Source: an uncultured Draconibacterium sp. (lineage in GTDB: Bacteria > Bacteroidota > Bacteroidia > Bacteroidales > Prolixibacteraceae). Taken from it: 64,000 nt of DNA. This document shows, piece after piece, positions 9,857 through 18,917 of the stretch. Below the pieces are notes generated by a model. The model was not told where the DNA came from. It did no database searches and was given only the letters and a program-made list of their open reading frames with translations. The first letter of the stretch is position 1. The number at the start of each line of letters is the position of its first letter. The position numbers and the translations under genes were made by a program. The stretch covers positions 1,839,001 to 1,903,000 of the forward strand of contig NZ_OY776414.1 of NCBI RefSeq assembly GCF_963675585.1. Direction: 5' to 3'.

Positions 9857-12094
9857 TTATAACTGGAAAGTATGTACATATTTAACCTGAAACATACGGT
9901 TTAAAAAGTCCACCTTTTCAAGATCGTCATTAAAATAGGATGAAGTTGGCCTTATTTCGTTGTAAACAAGGTACAAGTCGTTTCCTTCTTTCGGATTGTA
10001 CCTAAAGCGGAAATTTGATACCGTAAAATTGCTCACACTGTTGTATTGAACAAAAGAGCTCAGCGAGAATTTTGTATTGTACATGTACAAAAACTTAAGT
10101 CGCCCCACATGTGCATTCATCATTTGATCGCGGTCGGCAAATTCTACATGGCTGTAATTGTAATATCCCGACAACTGAACGCTTCCCGACAAATTAAAAA
10201 TTGGAGTAAACGATACTGATACACTTGATCCGTCGTAAAACTCACCTGCCGACATCATAACCGATGTTGAAACAGGTTTAGAAACCGGCGACATTAAATT
10301 CAGTCGTCCGGAATAATAGTTGTATTCGCCTTCAGGAACGGTAACATTATCATCCAAGTCAAAAGCTTCGTCAACTCCAGCTTTGTTGTAGTTTAAATCC
10401 ACTTTATAAAACCAGCCTTTTTTGGTAAAAACACTAAAACCGGGTCCATACATTCCGGTTTCCAATTTATTATCCACAACCCGGTAAGAGCTGTACGCCG
10501 AAAAATCAACGTTGTAACTGAATAATTTTGAATCTACTCCGGGCAGCCATCCGTATTTTAACGTTACACGCGGGCCTTTTGTAGCAAAACGCGACATAAA
10601 ACCAACTTGCGGATTAAAGTTCTCGCCAGCATATTTATACGATAAATCATAGGCAAAACCCTCTTCTGTTCGTCTTTCCCACGATACACTGTAAAACAGA
10701 TTATCAGCCGAACTATCAAAATTATTTCCTAAACTGTCGGTAGTTTGAGCAAGGTTCACCTGTACATAATCATCGCCAAATACTCTGAAAATGCCGTCCA
10801 AACCTAAGGAATACGAGTTTATATTCTCATTACTTAGCCTCGAAGTCATAATGGCTCCAATGTATGAATTGGTATTTATCACCTGTCTTCTGAATCGTAA
10901 AACGCCAAAATTTTCGGAAGGAGTAATGTCATTTTTTTGAGTCTGCATATCCATAAAACCCATGTCCCACTTACCAACTCTTCCGGTTAAACGCGCACCA
11001 CCTAAAATCGGCATGGTATTTCCATCCTCATCAATACCAATTCGGCGGCTGTAAAACAACTTACTCGGTCCGCCTAAACCAAAGTCGAAAATACTTGATC
11101 GTTCCTGGAAGAACATACGCTTTTCAGGAAAAAACAAAGCATAACGTGTTAGGTTAACCATTTCATCATCGGCTTCCACCTGCGCAAAATCAGTGTTTAA
11201 GGTAAGGTCCATTGTAAGGTTGCTGGTCAGGCTGTATTTAATGTCCAAACCTCCGGTCAGTTTCTTATCTTCTGTTGAAGTAAATTCAGTTTCAGCTTCA
11301 TTTAATTCGTTGTTTTTTTCAAAACCGGTAGTTACATATGGTGAAATATAAACAGGCTTCGAATTTTTCACACCGTTTAATTCGATGGTTTGTGCCAACG
11401 AAGGTTTACAGGGTGCTAATATTCCATATTTTGGATCGGTTGCAGGATACGAATCAACTTCATTACAATGACTAACGGTACGGTTAATCAGCAATCCCAT
11501 TTTTACTTTGCCATCCACTTCCTGAAATCGCAGGCTGGAAAAAGGAATTCGCATTTCTACTGTCCAGCCCTTCTCCGACCGGGCAGTTTTTACATCCCAG
11601 AAGGTATTCCAGCTGTAGTTTTGTGAAGTTGCGCCAAACATTCCGGGCATCATTTGTGCATCGTTCGAAACGGCATAATCAATTCGCTGACCGGCAGGCA
11701 TTGTAAAAAAAGCGAGAGCATTCTCATTGTCGTCGTAGGTATCCAGCAATATCCCAAACGAATCAGGATTTTTTGATTTTTCATCGCGTTTTTTACTTGT
11801 TGCCACAATGTTATTTGGATCGTTGTAGTCAAGATAAGCAGCCACGTACAAATAGTTTTTATCGTAGGTCATATAAACTGTGCTACTCTCTTGTGGCGAT
11901 GAATTGAAATTTGGAGAGTGCATTACCAAATCAAAAGTTTGTGCCGATTTCCAGAAAAGTTCATTCGGAACACCATCGAAATTAAGTTCACCGCTACTGC
12001 TGTTTAGTACAATTACTTCACCATCGTCAGCAATAGCGGCAAAAGAATAACAGAGCAAAAAAAGTATAAGGATTTTTTTAAAATTCATTTTCAC
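9857..12094 (-). CDS. DUF5916 outer-membrane protein with CBM9-like N-terminus
   Basis: This is a 745-residue exported protein. A signal peptide (about 1-22) is followed by a CBM9-like carbohydrate-binding beta-sandwich (about 30-250, with DGVPNELFWKSA, then VYMTYDKNYLYVAAY and MRIPFSSLRFQ), then a DUF5916 beta-barrel rich in alternating aromatic strands that ends in an aromatic-hydrophobic motif (YVHTFQL). The family is common in Bacteroidota and has no settled function; the layout suggests an outer-membrane barrel with a glycan-binding periplasmic or surface domain. A paralogue of nearly equal length is at 31055-33277. The gene stands alone with its own upstream region, which holds a perfect GAGAC-N5-GTCTC inverted repeat. 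Confidence 0.88.
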   Translation of the reverse strand: MKMNFKKILILFLLCYSFAAIADDGEVIVLNSSSGELNFDGVPNELFWKSAQTFDLVMHSPNFNSSPQESSTVYMTYDKNYLYVAAYLDYNDPNNIVATSKKRDEKSKNPDSFGILLDTYDDNENALAFFTMPAGQRIDYAVSNDAQMMPGMFGATSQNYSWNTFWDVKTARSEKGWTVEMRIPFSSLRFQEVDGKVKMGLLINRTVSHCNEVDSYPATDPKYGILAPCKPSLAQTIELNGVKNSKPVYISPYVTTGFEKNNELNEAETEFTSTEDKKLTGGLDIKYSLTSNLTMDLTLNTDFAQVEADDEMVNLTRYALFFPEKRMFFQERSSIFDFGLGGPSKLFYSRRIGIDEDGNTMPILGGARLTGRVGKWDMGFMDMQTQKNDITPSENFGVLRFRRQVINTNSYIGAIMTSRLSNENINSYSLGLDGIFRVFGDDYVQVNLAQTTDSLGNNFDSSADNLFYSVSWERRTEEGFAYDLSYKYAGENFNPQVGFMSRFATKGPRVTLKYGWLPGVDSKLFSYNVDFSAYSSYRVVDNKLETGMYGPGFSVFTKKGWFYKVDLNYNKAGVDEAFDLDDNVTVPEGEYNYYSGRLNLMSPVSKPVSTSVMMSAGEFYDGSSVSVSFTPIFNLSGSVQLSGYYNYSHVEFADRDQMMNAHVGRLKFLYMYNTKFSLSSFVQYNSVSNFTVSNFRFRYNPKEGNDLYLVYNEIRPTSSYFNDDLEKVDFLNRMFQVKYVHTFQL

Positions 12095-12129
12095 GTTTAA
12101 TTGGTTAGGTTGATCTTGAAATAAAATTT

Positions 12130-12144
12130 GAGACGATTTGTCTC
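12130..12144. promoter_or_regulatory. Inverted repeat GAGAC-N5-GTCTC upstream of DUF5916
   Basis: A perfect inverted repeat GAGACGATTTGTCTC is centred about 43 bp before the start codon of the minus-strand DUF5916 gene. Size and place suit a dimeric regulator. The half-sites differ from the TGTGTC-type sites elsewhere in the window, so it probably belongs to another factor. Confidence 0.4.
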
Positions 12145-12205
12145 TTCTACAAGTTTGATAGAAACGTTTATTTGTATTTGCCTAAAAATATTTAACGAAG
12201 ATATA

Positions 12206-12245
12206 CTCAGCAAAAATTGATGATAAAACACCAATTCCTGCTGAG
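12206..12245 (-). terminator. Hairpin after the GH3 gene
   Basis: The arms CTCAGCA and TGCTGAG, with a supporting inner AATTG/CAATT pairing, form a hairpin just past the stop codon of the minus-strand GH3 gene. There is no clear U-tract after it, so it may be a weak terminator or a 3' stabiliser. Confidence 0.45.
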
Positions 12246-12258
12246 CTTTTAATTGATT

Positions 12259-14598
12259 TTATTTATATGTTTTTACTCTTTCGTCGTTAATTACGCCACT
12301 CCAGTTCATTCCGTATGCAAAATCATAAGTATTTCCTTCAGCATCGATGTGACATTCCATATCGCGAGGTACATCTTCAAACTGTTCTTCTACAGTTTTC
12401 ATGTTGGCAGGCATCTGGAAAGGTAATAATCCCATTGGTTCAGCTTTTCCGCTTATAATATCTAAAATGGCTTGTCCCTGAACACCAAAGCTCACCAAAA
12501 TTCCGTCAGCAGCTTTTTCAAATTCAGCAAAAACCATAGGTTTCGACACATTAACAACAACAATTACAGGTTTGTCTCCCATGGCTTTTTTGGTATCCAG
12601 TACCAAATCCAAATCGGTAGTATTGGTCGCTGTAACCGTTTTATTTTTATACGAACGGTTGGTAAAATCTTCCAAAGGATCGCCACCTGCAATACTTACT
12701 TCGCGCGCGTCAACAGCTTTGTATGTTTTGTATTGAAGTGTAATCGGCACATACCCATTTCCTCCTGCTTTTACATCATCAGGGCTGTAGCCACTTCCGC
12801 CGTCAGGACTTTCAATATAAACCAATGCATAATCAGCTTCAGCAGGATTATCGGTAATTGTTGCGTATTTTTTAACTATATCCAAATTCACCGGGTAGTC
12901 CCATTTTGCTTCCGATCCGCCAAAGCCAAACATTCCGGTGCTGGCAGGGAAAAATCTTTTCGGAACGTACACAAGGGCTTTTTCTTTTAAAGGAAGTGCA
13001 TTGTCCTTATTTTTCAGAAGCACAACCGATTTTAACTGAGCATCATAACCGGCGGCCATAAATTCAGGATTACCAACTATTTTTTCGGTTTCAGCAACAT
13101 CGAGGTATGGATTTTCGAATAATCCGGCACGGAAAATATTCCGGAGAAGTCGCACTGCCGATTGTTCAAAACGTTTGCGCATAAACTCTTCGCCAAATTC
13201 TTCAACACCCATATCATAAGCTTCAATTACCGGCCCTTTGTCGTTGTTGCCACCAAACTGATCAACACCGGCCATAATTATTTTATAATGCCTTTCGGCT
13301 ACAGTAAGGTGTTCAGCTCCCCACGATGTTGTTCCAAAAGAGTTTATTGCAGGATTGTCTTTGGTGATTCCCCAATCGGTACAAATTACGCCTTCATATC
13401 CGTACTCACCACGTAATAAATCTTTAATCAGATAAGTACTGTAGCTGTTACCCACATTTTCGTTGTACACTTTATCCAGCTTATCAGAAATGGTGTAGTA
13501 AGGCATAACTGCCGAAGCACAACCTGTTGCACCATTTAATTTAAAAGCTCCTTCGGTAAATGGGATTAAATGATCGCTTAAATTATTACCCGGATAAACG
13601 GCATATTTCCCGTATGCAAAATGGGCATCACGTCCACCTTCCTCAGGGCCACCGCTTGGCCAGTGTTTTACCATTGCATTTACGCTTGTAAATCCCCAAC
13701 CTCCGGCAATTTCGGCACTTCCTTCCGAAGTCTGAAAACCATCAACATAAGCACGAGCCATATCTCTGTCCAGTTGAGGATCTTCACCAAATGTACCGTT
13801 AAAACGCCCCCAGCGAGGTTCTGTTGCCAAATCGATTTGTGGCGACAATGCAGTTGCAATTCCCAGTGCCCGGTATTCTTTTGAAGCAATATCTCCAAAC
13901 GTTTTTACAACTTCAGGATTAAATGAAGCGGCTAAACCCAATGATGTTGGCCACATGGAAATGGTACCACCTGCACCTGCATTAAATTCTGCGTCAGCCG
14001 AAGTTCTGTGACGTGGATCGGAACTGTTATTTCCGGGAATACCCAAGCCAATTCCTTCCACAAACGACTGCATATTATTGTTCCACTTGGCAGCAACAGC
14101 AGGCGATTCTACAGTTGTAATCAGAACATGACGAAGATTATCTTCGCGTAAAAATTTAATTTGCTGATCGGAAAGATTACTGGATATCGCACCACTTTCA
14201 TCAAATGATTTTCCATTGTAAGTTGCTCTTCCAAAAGGGCCGCCTCCTCTTGCAGGAATGGATTGGTGTGCACTGTAAAGCATTAAACCGGCAATTTGCT
14301 CAACTGACATTTGGGCTGCCAAATCCTGCGCACGTTCTTCAAAAGGCAAACGCCAGTCTTCGTACTTATCGAGTTTTGCATTTCGATTTAAATCTTTAAA
14401 GGCATAACCTTTATCTTCCAATATGGTAACACCTGACTGTGGGGAATAGCCTAAGGTTTGCCCTCCCTCATTTTTAACCACATTGTAACCTTCTTTTTCT
14501 TCCAAAGTCCATTTTTTACTACAGCTACTGCTAAACACGATTAAAGCAAGCAGTGCAACACTAAAAAATGTACGGTTTAATACTTGTTTTTTTTTCAT
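12259..14598 (-). CDS. GH3 beta-glycosidase, lipoprotein
   Basis: This is a 779-residue exported GH3 enzyme that would remove non-reducing beta-linked sugars from oligosaccharides. It has a lipoprotein signal (SSSC, cysteine 26), an acidic EF-hand-like loop (DLNRNAKLDKYED, about 69-81), the N-terminal TIM barrel with the nucleophile motif VICTDWG (about residues 402-408) and the C-terminal alpha/beta sandwich (PVIVVVNVSKPMVFAEFE). A clear C-terminal fibronectin-III domain is not obvious. It is the last gene of a minus-strand series and lies 21 bp after the carboxylesterase gene, so the two are co-expressed. Specificity (glucoside or xyloside) cannot be assigned. Confidence 0.9.
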   Translation of the reverse strand: MKKKQVLNRTFFSVALLALIVFSSSCSKKWTLEEKEGYNVVKNEGGQTLGYSPQSGVTILEDKGYAFKDLNRNAKLDKYEDWRLPFEERAQDLAAQMSVEQIAGLMLYSAHQSIPARGGGPFGRATYNGKSFDESGAISSNLSDQQIKFLREDNLRHVLITTVESPAVAAKWNNNMQSFVEGIGLGIPGNNSSDPRHRTSADAEFNAGAGGTISMWPTSLGLAASFNPEVVKTFGDIASKEYRALGIATALSPQIDLATEPRWGRFNGTFGEDPQLDRDMARAYVDGFQTSEGSAEIAGGWGFTSVNAMVKHWPSGGPEEGGRDAHFAYGKYAVYPGNNLSDHLIPFTEGAFKLNGATGCASAVMPYYTISDKLDKVYNENVGNSYSTYLIKDLLRGEYGYEGVICTDWGITKDNPAINSFGTTSWGAEHLTVAERHYKIIMAGVDQFGGNNDKGPVIEAYDMGVEEFGEEFMRKRFEQSAVRLLRNIFRAGLFENPYLDVAETEKIVGNPEFMAAGYDAQLKSVVLLKNKDNALPLKEKALVYVPKRFFPASTGMFGFGGSEAKWDYPVNLDIVKKYATITDNPAEADYALVYIESPDGGSGYSPDDVKAGGNGYVPITLQYKTYKAVDAREVSIAGGDPLEDFTNRSYKNKTVTATNTTDLDLVLDTKKAMGDKPVIVVVNVSKPMVFAEFEKAADGILVSFGVQGQAILDIISGKAEPMGLLPFQMPANMKTVEEQFEDVPRDMECHIDAEGNTYDFAYGMNWSGVINDERVKTYK

Positions 14599-14619
14599 TT
14601 TTATAAAGTTTGATATTGG

Positions 14620-16194
14620 TTATTTCGATTGATTAGAATAAAAATTATCGAGAAAGTTTAATAAATCGATATTTGGTAACTCGGCTCCTTTTGTTTCGGC
14701 ATTGAATCTCATTGCCTTAAGATTATCAGGAGAACAAGCCTCCCAATGTGGCAGGTCATCTCCATTCGGATCACCGTTCTTTGCAAAGTTCACCCAGTAA
14801 TCCGACATGGTTTCAGCCACTTTAGAATCGGCTTCCGTCCAGGGGCGAGGACTCATTTTAAGATTGTTATATGCATAAGGAACTTCACCGGTATGAAAAG
14901 CACCGTAATCATTCATTCCTTCGGCATAGGGCACATCCTTTTCGAAACGATACATAAACACTTTTGATGAGGCAGTTTGATTTTGCAACTGCATCCATTT
15001 GTAAGATTGTATTCCAAACGTTTGCAGTGCCCCCAGATCATTCTGAAGTGCAAATGCAGCTTCATCGGTTTCAACCGGAAACAGTTTCAAAAACGCATCG
15101 GCTTTGTCTCCAAAAAGTTGTTTTGCCCGTTCTTTAAACTGATCTGCAGGAACAGGAGCCCCGCCAAATCCTTCGTCCTGGTTCCATCCCATAATTACCG
15201 GAACATCGTTTTGTTTGCCCTGTGCAAAAATTTCACCCACCGATTCGGGTAAAAAATAGCCATCAACAATTGGAATACCAGGTCCACGACCGTTTAAAAT
15301 CTCATCGGCAGATTTTGCTCTAAGCCCGGTGATGGATGAAGCCCCCAAGGATTCGGCAAATTTTACTCCCGCCTCTTCGGCAGTTTCCAGATTACTGCCA
15401 CGCGCCAATGCACTGCTGCCTAAAACAGCACCACCACTCTCGGCAATTGCACGATGGAATAATCCTTTTGATAGTGGTGAAGCAACCAAATAATTTATAC
15501 TGAACGCTCCTGCCGACTGACCTGCAATGGTTACGTTGTTGGGATCACCTCCAAATGCTTTACAATTTTTTTGAACCCATTTAAGGGCTTCAACCTGATC
15601 GAGTAAGCCATAGTTTCCGGATGCATGATTTGGCGATTCGGCGGTTAATTCGGGATGTGCCAGAAATCCCATTGTTCCAACCCGGTAATTTACCGTAATG
15701 AAAACAAGTCCTTTTTTTGCCATTTCTGTTCCATCGTAGATAGGTACCGCACCCGATCCGCTTGAAAAACCACCTCCATAAATGTATACAAACACAGGGC
15801 GTTTTTCTTCTGCCGACTTAGCAGCAGTCCACACGTTCAGGTACAAACAGTCTTCGCTCAGTGGTTCTTTCGGAGCGATAAACTCTTGTGTCCACATCAT
15901 AAACGGAACGGGAGTAGCCTGAATAGGACTTGCAGAAAAAGTATCGCAAACTTTTACACCCTGCCATGCCATGGCCTCTTTCGGGGCCTTCCAGCGCAAG
16001 TCGCCAACCGGTGGCGCTGCAAAAGGAATCCCTTTAAAAACAGTTATTTCTGATTGACTATCGAACACTCCACTTACAAGACCTTTGTCTGTGGTTACCT
16101 GTTCGTTTATAGCAATACTTTTTTCGGATTCACACGAAACCAAAAAAAATTTGAATCCGAGGAGTAATACTAAAATAGGAATACAGTTTTTCAT
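14620..16194 (-). CDS. Type-B carboxylesterase, lipoprotein
   Basis: This is a secreted alpha/beta-hydrolase of the carboxylesterase type-B family, 524 residues. A lipoprotein signal (FFLVSC, cysteine 21) precedes a typical body: the early motif GIPFAAPPVGDLRW, an oxyanion-hole stretch YIYGGGF, and the nucleophile elbow AGQSAGA around residue 225 (Gln replaces the more usual Glu). It would release acyl groups or act on ester-linked glycans. Both neighbours in this minus-strand series are GH3 enzymes, which points to stepwise de-esterification and beta-glycoside cleavage. A terminator-like hairpin upstream suggests it can have its own promoter in the 70 bp before its start. Confidence 0.88.
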   Translation of the reverse strand: MKNCIPILVLLLGFKFFLVSCESEKSIAINEQVTTDKGLVSGVFDSQSEITVFKGIPFAAPPVGDLRWKAPKEAMAWQGVKVCDTFSASPIQATPVPFMMWTQEFIAPKEPLSEDCLYLNVWTAAKSAEEKRPVFVYIYGGGFSSGSGAVPIYDGTEMAKKGLVFITVNYRVGTMGFLAHPELTAESPNHASGNYGLLDQVEALKWVQKNCKAFGGDPNNVTIAGQSAGAFSINYLVASPLSKGLFHRAIAESGGAVLGSSALARGSNLETAEEAGVKFAESLGASSITGLRAKSADEILNGRGPGIPIVDGYFLPESVGEIFAQGKQNDVPVIMGWNQDEGFGGAPVPADQFKERAKQLFGDKADAFLKLFPVETDEAAFALQNDLGALQTFGIQSYKWMQLQNQTASSKVFMYRFEKDVPYAEGMNDYGAFHTGEVPYAYNNLKMSPRPWTEADSKVAETMSDYWVNFAKNGDPNGDDLPHWEACSPDNLKAMRFNAETKGAELPNIDLLNFLDNFYSNQSK

Positions 16195-16264
16195 AGGTAG
16201 TTAGTTTGGTTTAAATTTACATTCTTCTCTCAATAAAAAGGGTTGGAATGTTTTGTTTTTAAAA

Positions 16265-16293
16265 TCCTCCCCCCGGTTTTTAAACCAGGAGGA
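16265..16293 (-). terminator. Terminator after upstream GH3
   Basis: The arms TCCTCC and GGAGGA, with an inner GGTTT/AAACC pairing, form a hairpin followed on the minus strand by TTTT. It lies 18 bp past the stop codon of the GH3 gene at 16311 and before the carboxylesterase gene, so read-through between them may be partial. Confidence 0.6.
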
Positions 16294-16310
16294 AGTTTTT
16301 CATCTAAACT

Positions 16311-18737
16311 TTATTTTGATAGCCTTTCAAAATCACGGTTAGGAGCCATTGCCTTTGTTGTTGTTCCGGCAACAATTTCATTGGCTACTGTAAATGCACC
16401 TTTGCCTTTAATATCATTTGCCGAAGCGCCAACTTTTGCAGTATAAGCGCCGGCTTCAACAATCCAGCTTGAATTTGCTTCGTTAAAAGAAGCAAGTGCC
16501 ATAGCATCAATATCAAATGTTAATGTTTCACTTTTTCCAGGCTCCAAAAGAGCTGTTTTACCAAAGGCAACCAGTTCTTCTTCCGGTTTCTGCAATTTAC
16601 CGTCAGGAGCGCTTGTGTATACCTGCACTACTTCACGACCGGCAACTTTGCCTGTATTTTTAACTATTACCGAAACTGTAATTTTACCATCGAATTTAGA
16701 CGAGCTTAATTTAACGTCGCTGTATTCGAAATTGGTATAAGATAATCCGTAACCAAATTCGTAAGCCACCGGCACATTAAATGTATTGTAGTAACGATAA
16801 CCAACATAAATATCCTCTTCGTAAACTACTTCCCAAGGAACGCGGCGCATAAACGAGAATCCCGACATGTCAGCAGCGTCATCCTTATCTCCTTTAACAG
16901 CATAACCCGGGAAATTTTTAGCAGTTGGTGTGTCATCGTACGATTTTGGGAACGTTACAGCCAGTTTTCCTGATGGATTTACTTTTCCTTTTAATACGTC
17001 AACAATCGAGTTACCGGCTTCCTGGCCAGGCTGCCATGCGCATAAAACAGCATCAGGAATAGAACTCCAGCTGGCAGTTTCAATTACACCACCAACGTTC
17101 AGAATAACAATTGATTTCTTTCCCTTTTTACCGAAAGCTTCACTTACAGTGCTGATCATTTCTTTTTCAACATCGGTTAAATAAAAATCGCCGGCTTCTG
17201 CTTTTCTGTCGCCACCTTCTCCCGAATTACGACCAATGGTAATTAAAGCAACATCATTCTTTTCAGCCATCTTATCAGCCAGTTCTGCCGAAACCGCCAT
17301 CTCGTCAACCGGTTCTTTTCCACCCATTAATGCAGCAATCGGATTGTCCGGTTTTTTACCTTTTGCTTCTTCTGCTTTGATGTAGGCTTTGTAAATATCG
17401 GCCAATTCACTGTCTGGTGTAAGTCCATTATTTTTTAATCCTTCAAACATCGAAATAGTATATGCTTCATTTACATCACCACTTCCGGTTCCGCCGGCAA
17501 CAATGTCTAAAGAAGTTGCGCCAAACGATGCTACTTTTTTCACCTCATTTGAAAGAGGAAGTGCTCCATTTTTGTTTTCAAGTAGTACCATTCCGTCGGT
17601 TGCTGCCTGACGTGTAACTTCGGCATGTGCTTTCAAATCAGGTTTCCCTGAAGCTTTGTAGCCTTTATAACGCGGAGTTTCGAGCATAATGTTTACTATT
17701 CTTTCCACATTTTTGTCCAAAATACTTTCATCGAGTTTACCCGACTTCACTCCTTCTATAATTCCTTGAATTTGCTGAGGAGAACCGGGTTGAATCATAT
17801 CATTACCGGCTATCATTTGAGTAACAACATCGCTGCCGCCGCCCCAGTCAGTCATTACATAACCTTTAAATCCCCAATCGGTACGCAATATTTTTGTTAA
17901 TAAATCGTGGCTTTCTGAAGTGTATTCATCATTTACTTTATTGTAAGACGACATCACAGTCCATGGTTCGCTTTCCTTAACAGTAATTTCGAATCCTTTT
18001 AGGTAAATTTCGCGCAAAGCCCGCTCGCTAACAATTGTATTTACCGACATACGGTTGGTTTCCTGGTTGTTAACAGCAAAGTGTTTGATCGAAGTTCCAA
18101 CTCCATTCGATTGAATTCCTCTTACCATAGCTGCAGCCATTTTACCTGCAACCAGCGGATCTTCGGAATAGTACTCGAAGTTTCGTCCACACAAAGGGTC
18201 GCGCTGAATATTTAAAGCGGGGGCAAGTAGAACATCCGAACCATATTCCAGCACTTCTTTTCCCATCGCTTGTCCAACTTTTTCTACCAGTTCGGTATCC
18301 CAACTCGAAGCCAAAACTGTGGCAATCGGGAAAGCAGTACAATAATAAGTCTGCGTATCTCCTTCACGAGTTGGAGAAATACGCAATCCGGCAGGACCAT
18401 CGGACAATACCTGGCACGTAATTCCAAGTTCCGGAAATTCCGAGGTATTACCGGCAGCCCCGGGAAGATAAGTTCTGATTTTGTCTACCATATTATTATA
18501 TGGTGTGGCTTCTCTTGGACCGCCACCAAACATGGGAGGCATTTTTGCTTTAATTGAATCGGGCATTGGGAAATACATCCCTGTTCCAATTACAAGCTGA
18601 GCTTTCTGCTCAAGGGTCATCGATTTTACAATGTCTTTTGTTTTCTTGTCTGCAGGCGTTGTTCCCCACGATAAATTTGTTAGCAGGATTAAAAATACCA
18701 GCAACAACTGAACTTGTTTTAGTTGATTGAATTTCAT
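16311..18737 (-). CDS. GH3 beta-glycosidase with fibronectin-III-like C-terminus
   Basis: This is an 808-residue exported GH3 enzyme. It has a signal peptide (about 1-26), the TIM-barrel domain with KHFAVNNQETNR and nucleophile motif YVMTDWGGGSD (Asp near residue 296), the alpha/beta sandwich domain and a C-terminal fibronectin-III-like domain (about 690-765, VIVKNTGKVAGREVVQVY). The three-domain order matches beta-glucosidases/xylosidases of full length. The gene is divergent from the Nudix-type repressor; its promoter (TAGATTTG -7 box) abuts a TGTGTC-type palindrome, so it is the best candidate target of that repressor. It differs from the GH3 at 12259, which lacks an evident fibronectin domain, so the two probably handle different linkages. 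Confidence 0.92.
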   Translation of the reverse strand: MKFNQLKQVQLLLVFLILLTNLSWGTTPADKKTKDIVKSMTLEQKAQLVIGTGMYFPMPDSIKAKMPPMFGGGPREATPYNNMVDKIRTYLPGAAGNTSEFPELGITCQVLSDGPAGLRISPTREGDTQTYYCTAFPIATVLASSWDTELVEKVGQAMGKEVLEYGSDVLLAPALNIQRDPLCGRNFEYYSEDPLVAGKMAAAMVRGIQSNGVGTSIKHFAVNNQETNRMSVNTIVSERALREIYLKGFEITVKESEPWTVMSSYNKVNDEYTSESHDLLTKILRTDWGFKGYVMTDWGGGSDVVTQMIAGNDMIQPGSPQQIQGIIEGVKSGKLDESILDKNVERIVNIMLETPRYKGYKASGKPDLKAHAEVTRQAATDGMVLLENKNGALPLSNEVKKVASFGATSLDIVAGGTGSGDVNEAYTISMFEGLKNNGLTPDSELADIYKAYIKAEEAKGKKPDNPIAALMGGKEPVDEMAVSAELADKMAEKNDVALITIGRNSGEGGDRKAEAGDFYLTDVEKEMISTVSEAFGKKGKKSIVILNVGGVIETASWSSIPDAVLCAWQPGQEAGNSIVDVLKGKVNPSGKLAVTFPKSYDDTPTAKNFPGYAVKGDKDDAADMSGFSFMRRVPWEVVYEEDIYVGYRYYNTFNVPVAYEFGYGLSYTNFEYSDVKLSSSKFDGKITVSVIVKNTGKVAGREVVQVYTSAPDGKLQKPEEELVAFGKTALLEPGKSETLTFDIDAMALASFNEANSSWIVEAGAYTAKVGASANDIKGKGAFTVANEIVAGTTTKAMAPNRDFERLSK

Positions 18738-18797
18738 GATAAAAGTTAGTTTTATTAATAGTTTATCAGATTTGAATTTTGTTTATGAAAGAAATTT

Positions 18798-18829
18798 CAA
18801 ATCTATGCTTTACAACACAAACATACAAT
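18798..18829 (-). promoter_or_regulatory. Bacteroidota-type promoter for GH3 (minus strand)
   Basis: Read on the minus strand, an ATTG (-33 element, 18826-18829) and a perfect TAGATTTG (-7 element TAnnTTTG, 18798-18805) are separated by 20 bases. The start codon of the GH3 gene is about 60 bp downstream. The -33 end touches the palindrome at 18829-18845, which fits repression by blocking polymerase. Confidence 0.6.
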
Positions 18830-18845
18830 GTGTCATTCAAACACA
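18829..18845. promoter_or_regulatory. Candidate operator, regulator/GH3 divergent region
   Basis: The 17-bp near-palindrome TGTGTCATTCAAACACA has the form TGTGTC-N5-AACACA. It lies between the divergent GH3 and Nudix-repressor genes and abuts the GH3 promoter. Three related sites lie before other esterase/GH3 units in this window. Binding by the adjacent repressor is inferred. Confidence 0.6.
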
Positions 18846-18917
18846 ATAATAAATAATTTATTCAACAAAGCAAAAACAATAAAAATCATTTACTTTGTAA
18901 GGTTAAAAAAAATAATA

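Noticed and set aside
12472-12990. 172-codon open frame on the plus strand inside the GH3 gene
   Set aside because: It is antisense to a clear GH3 coding region and its translation has no motif or signal.
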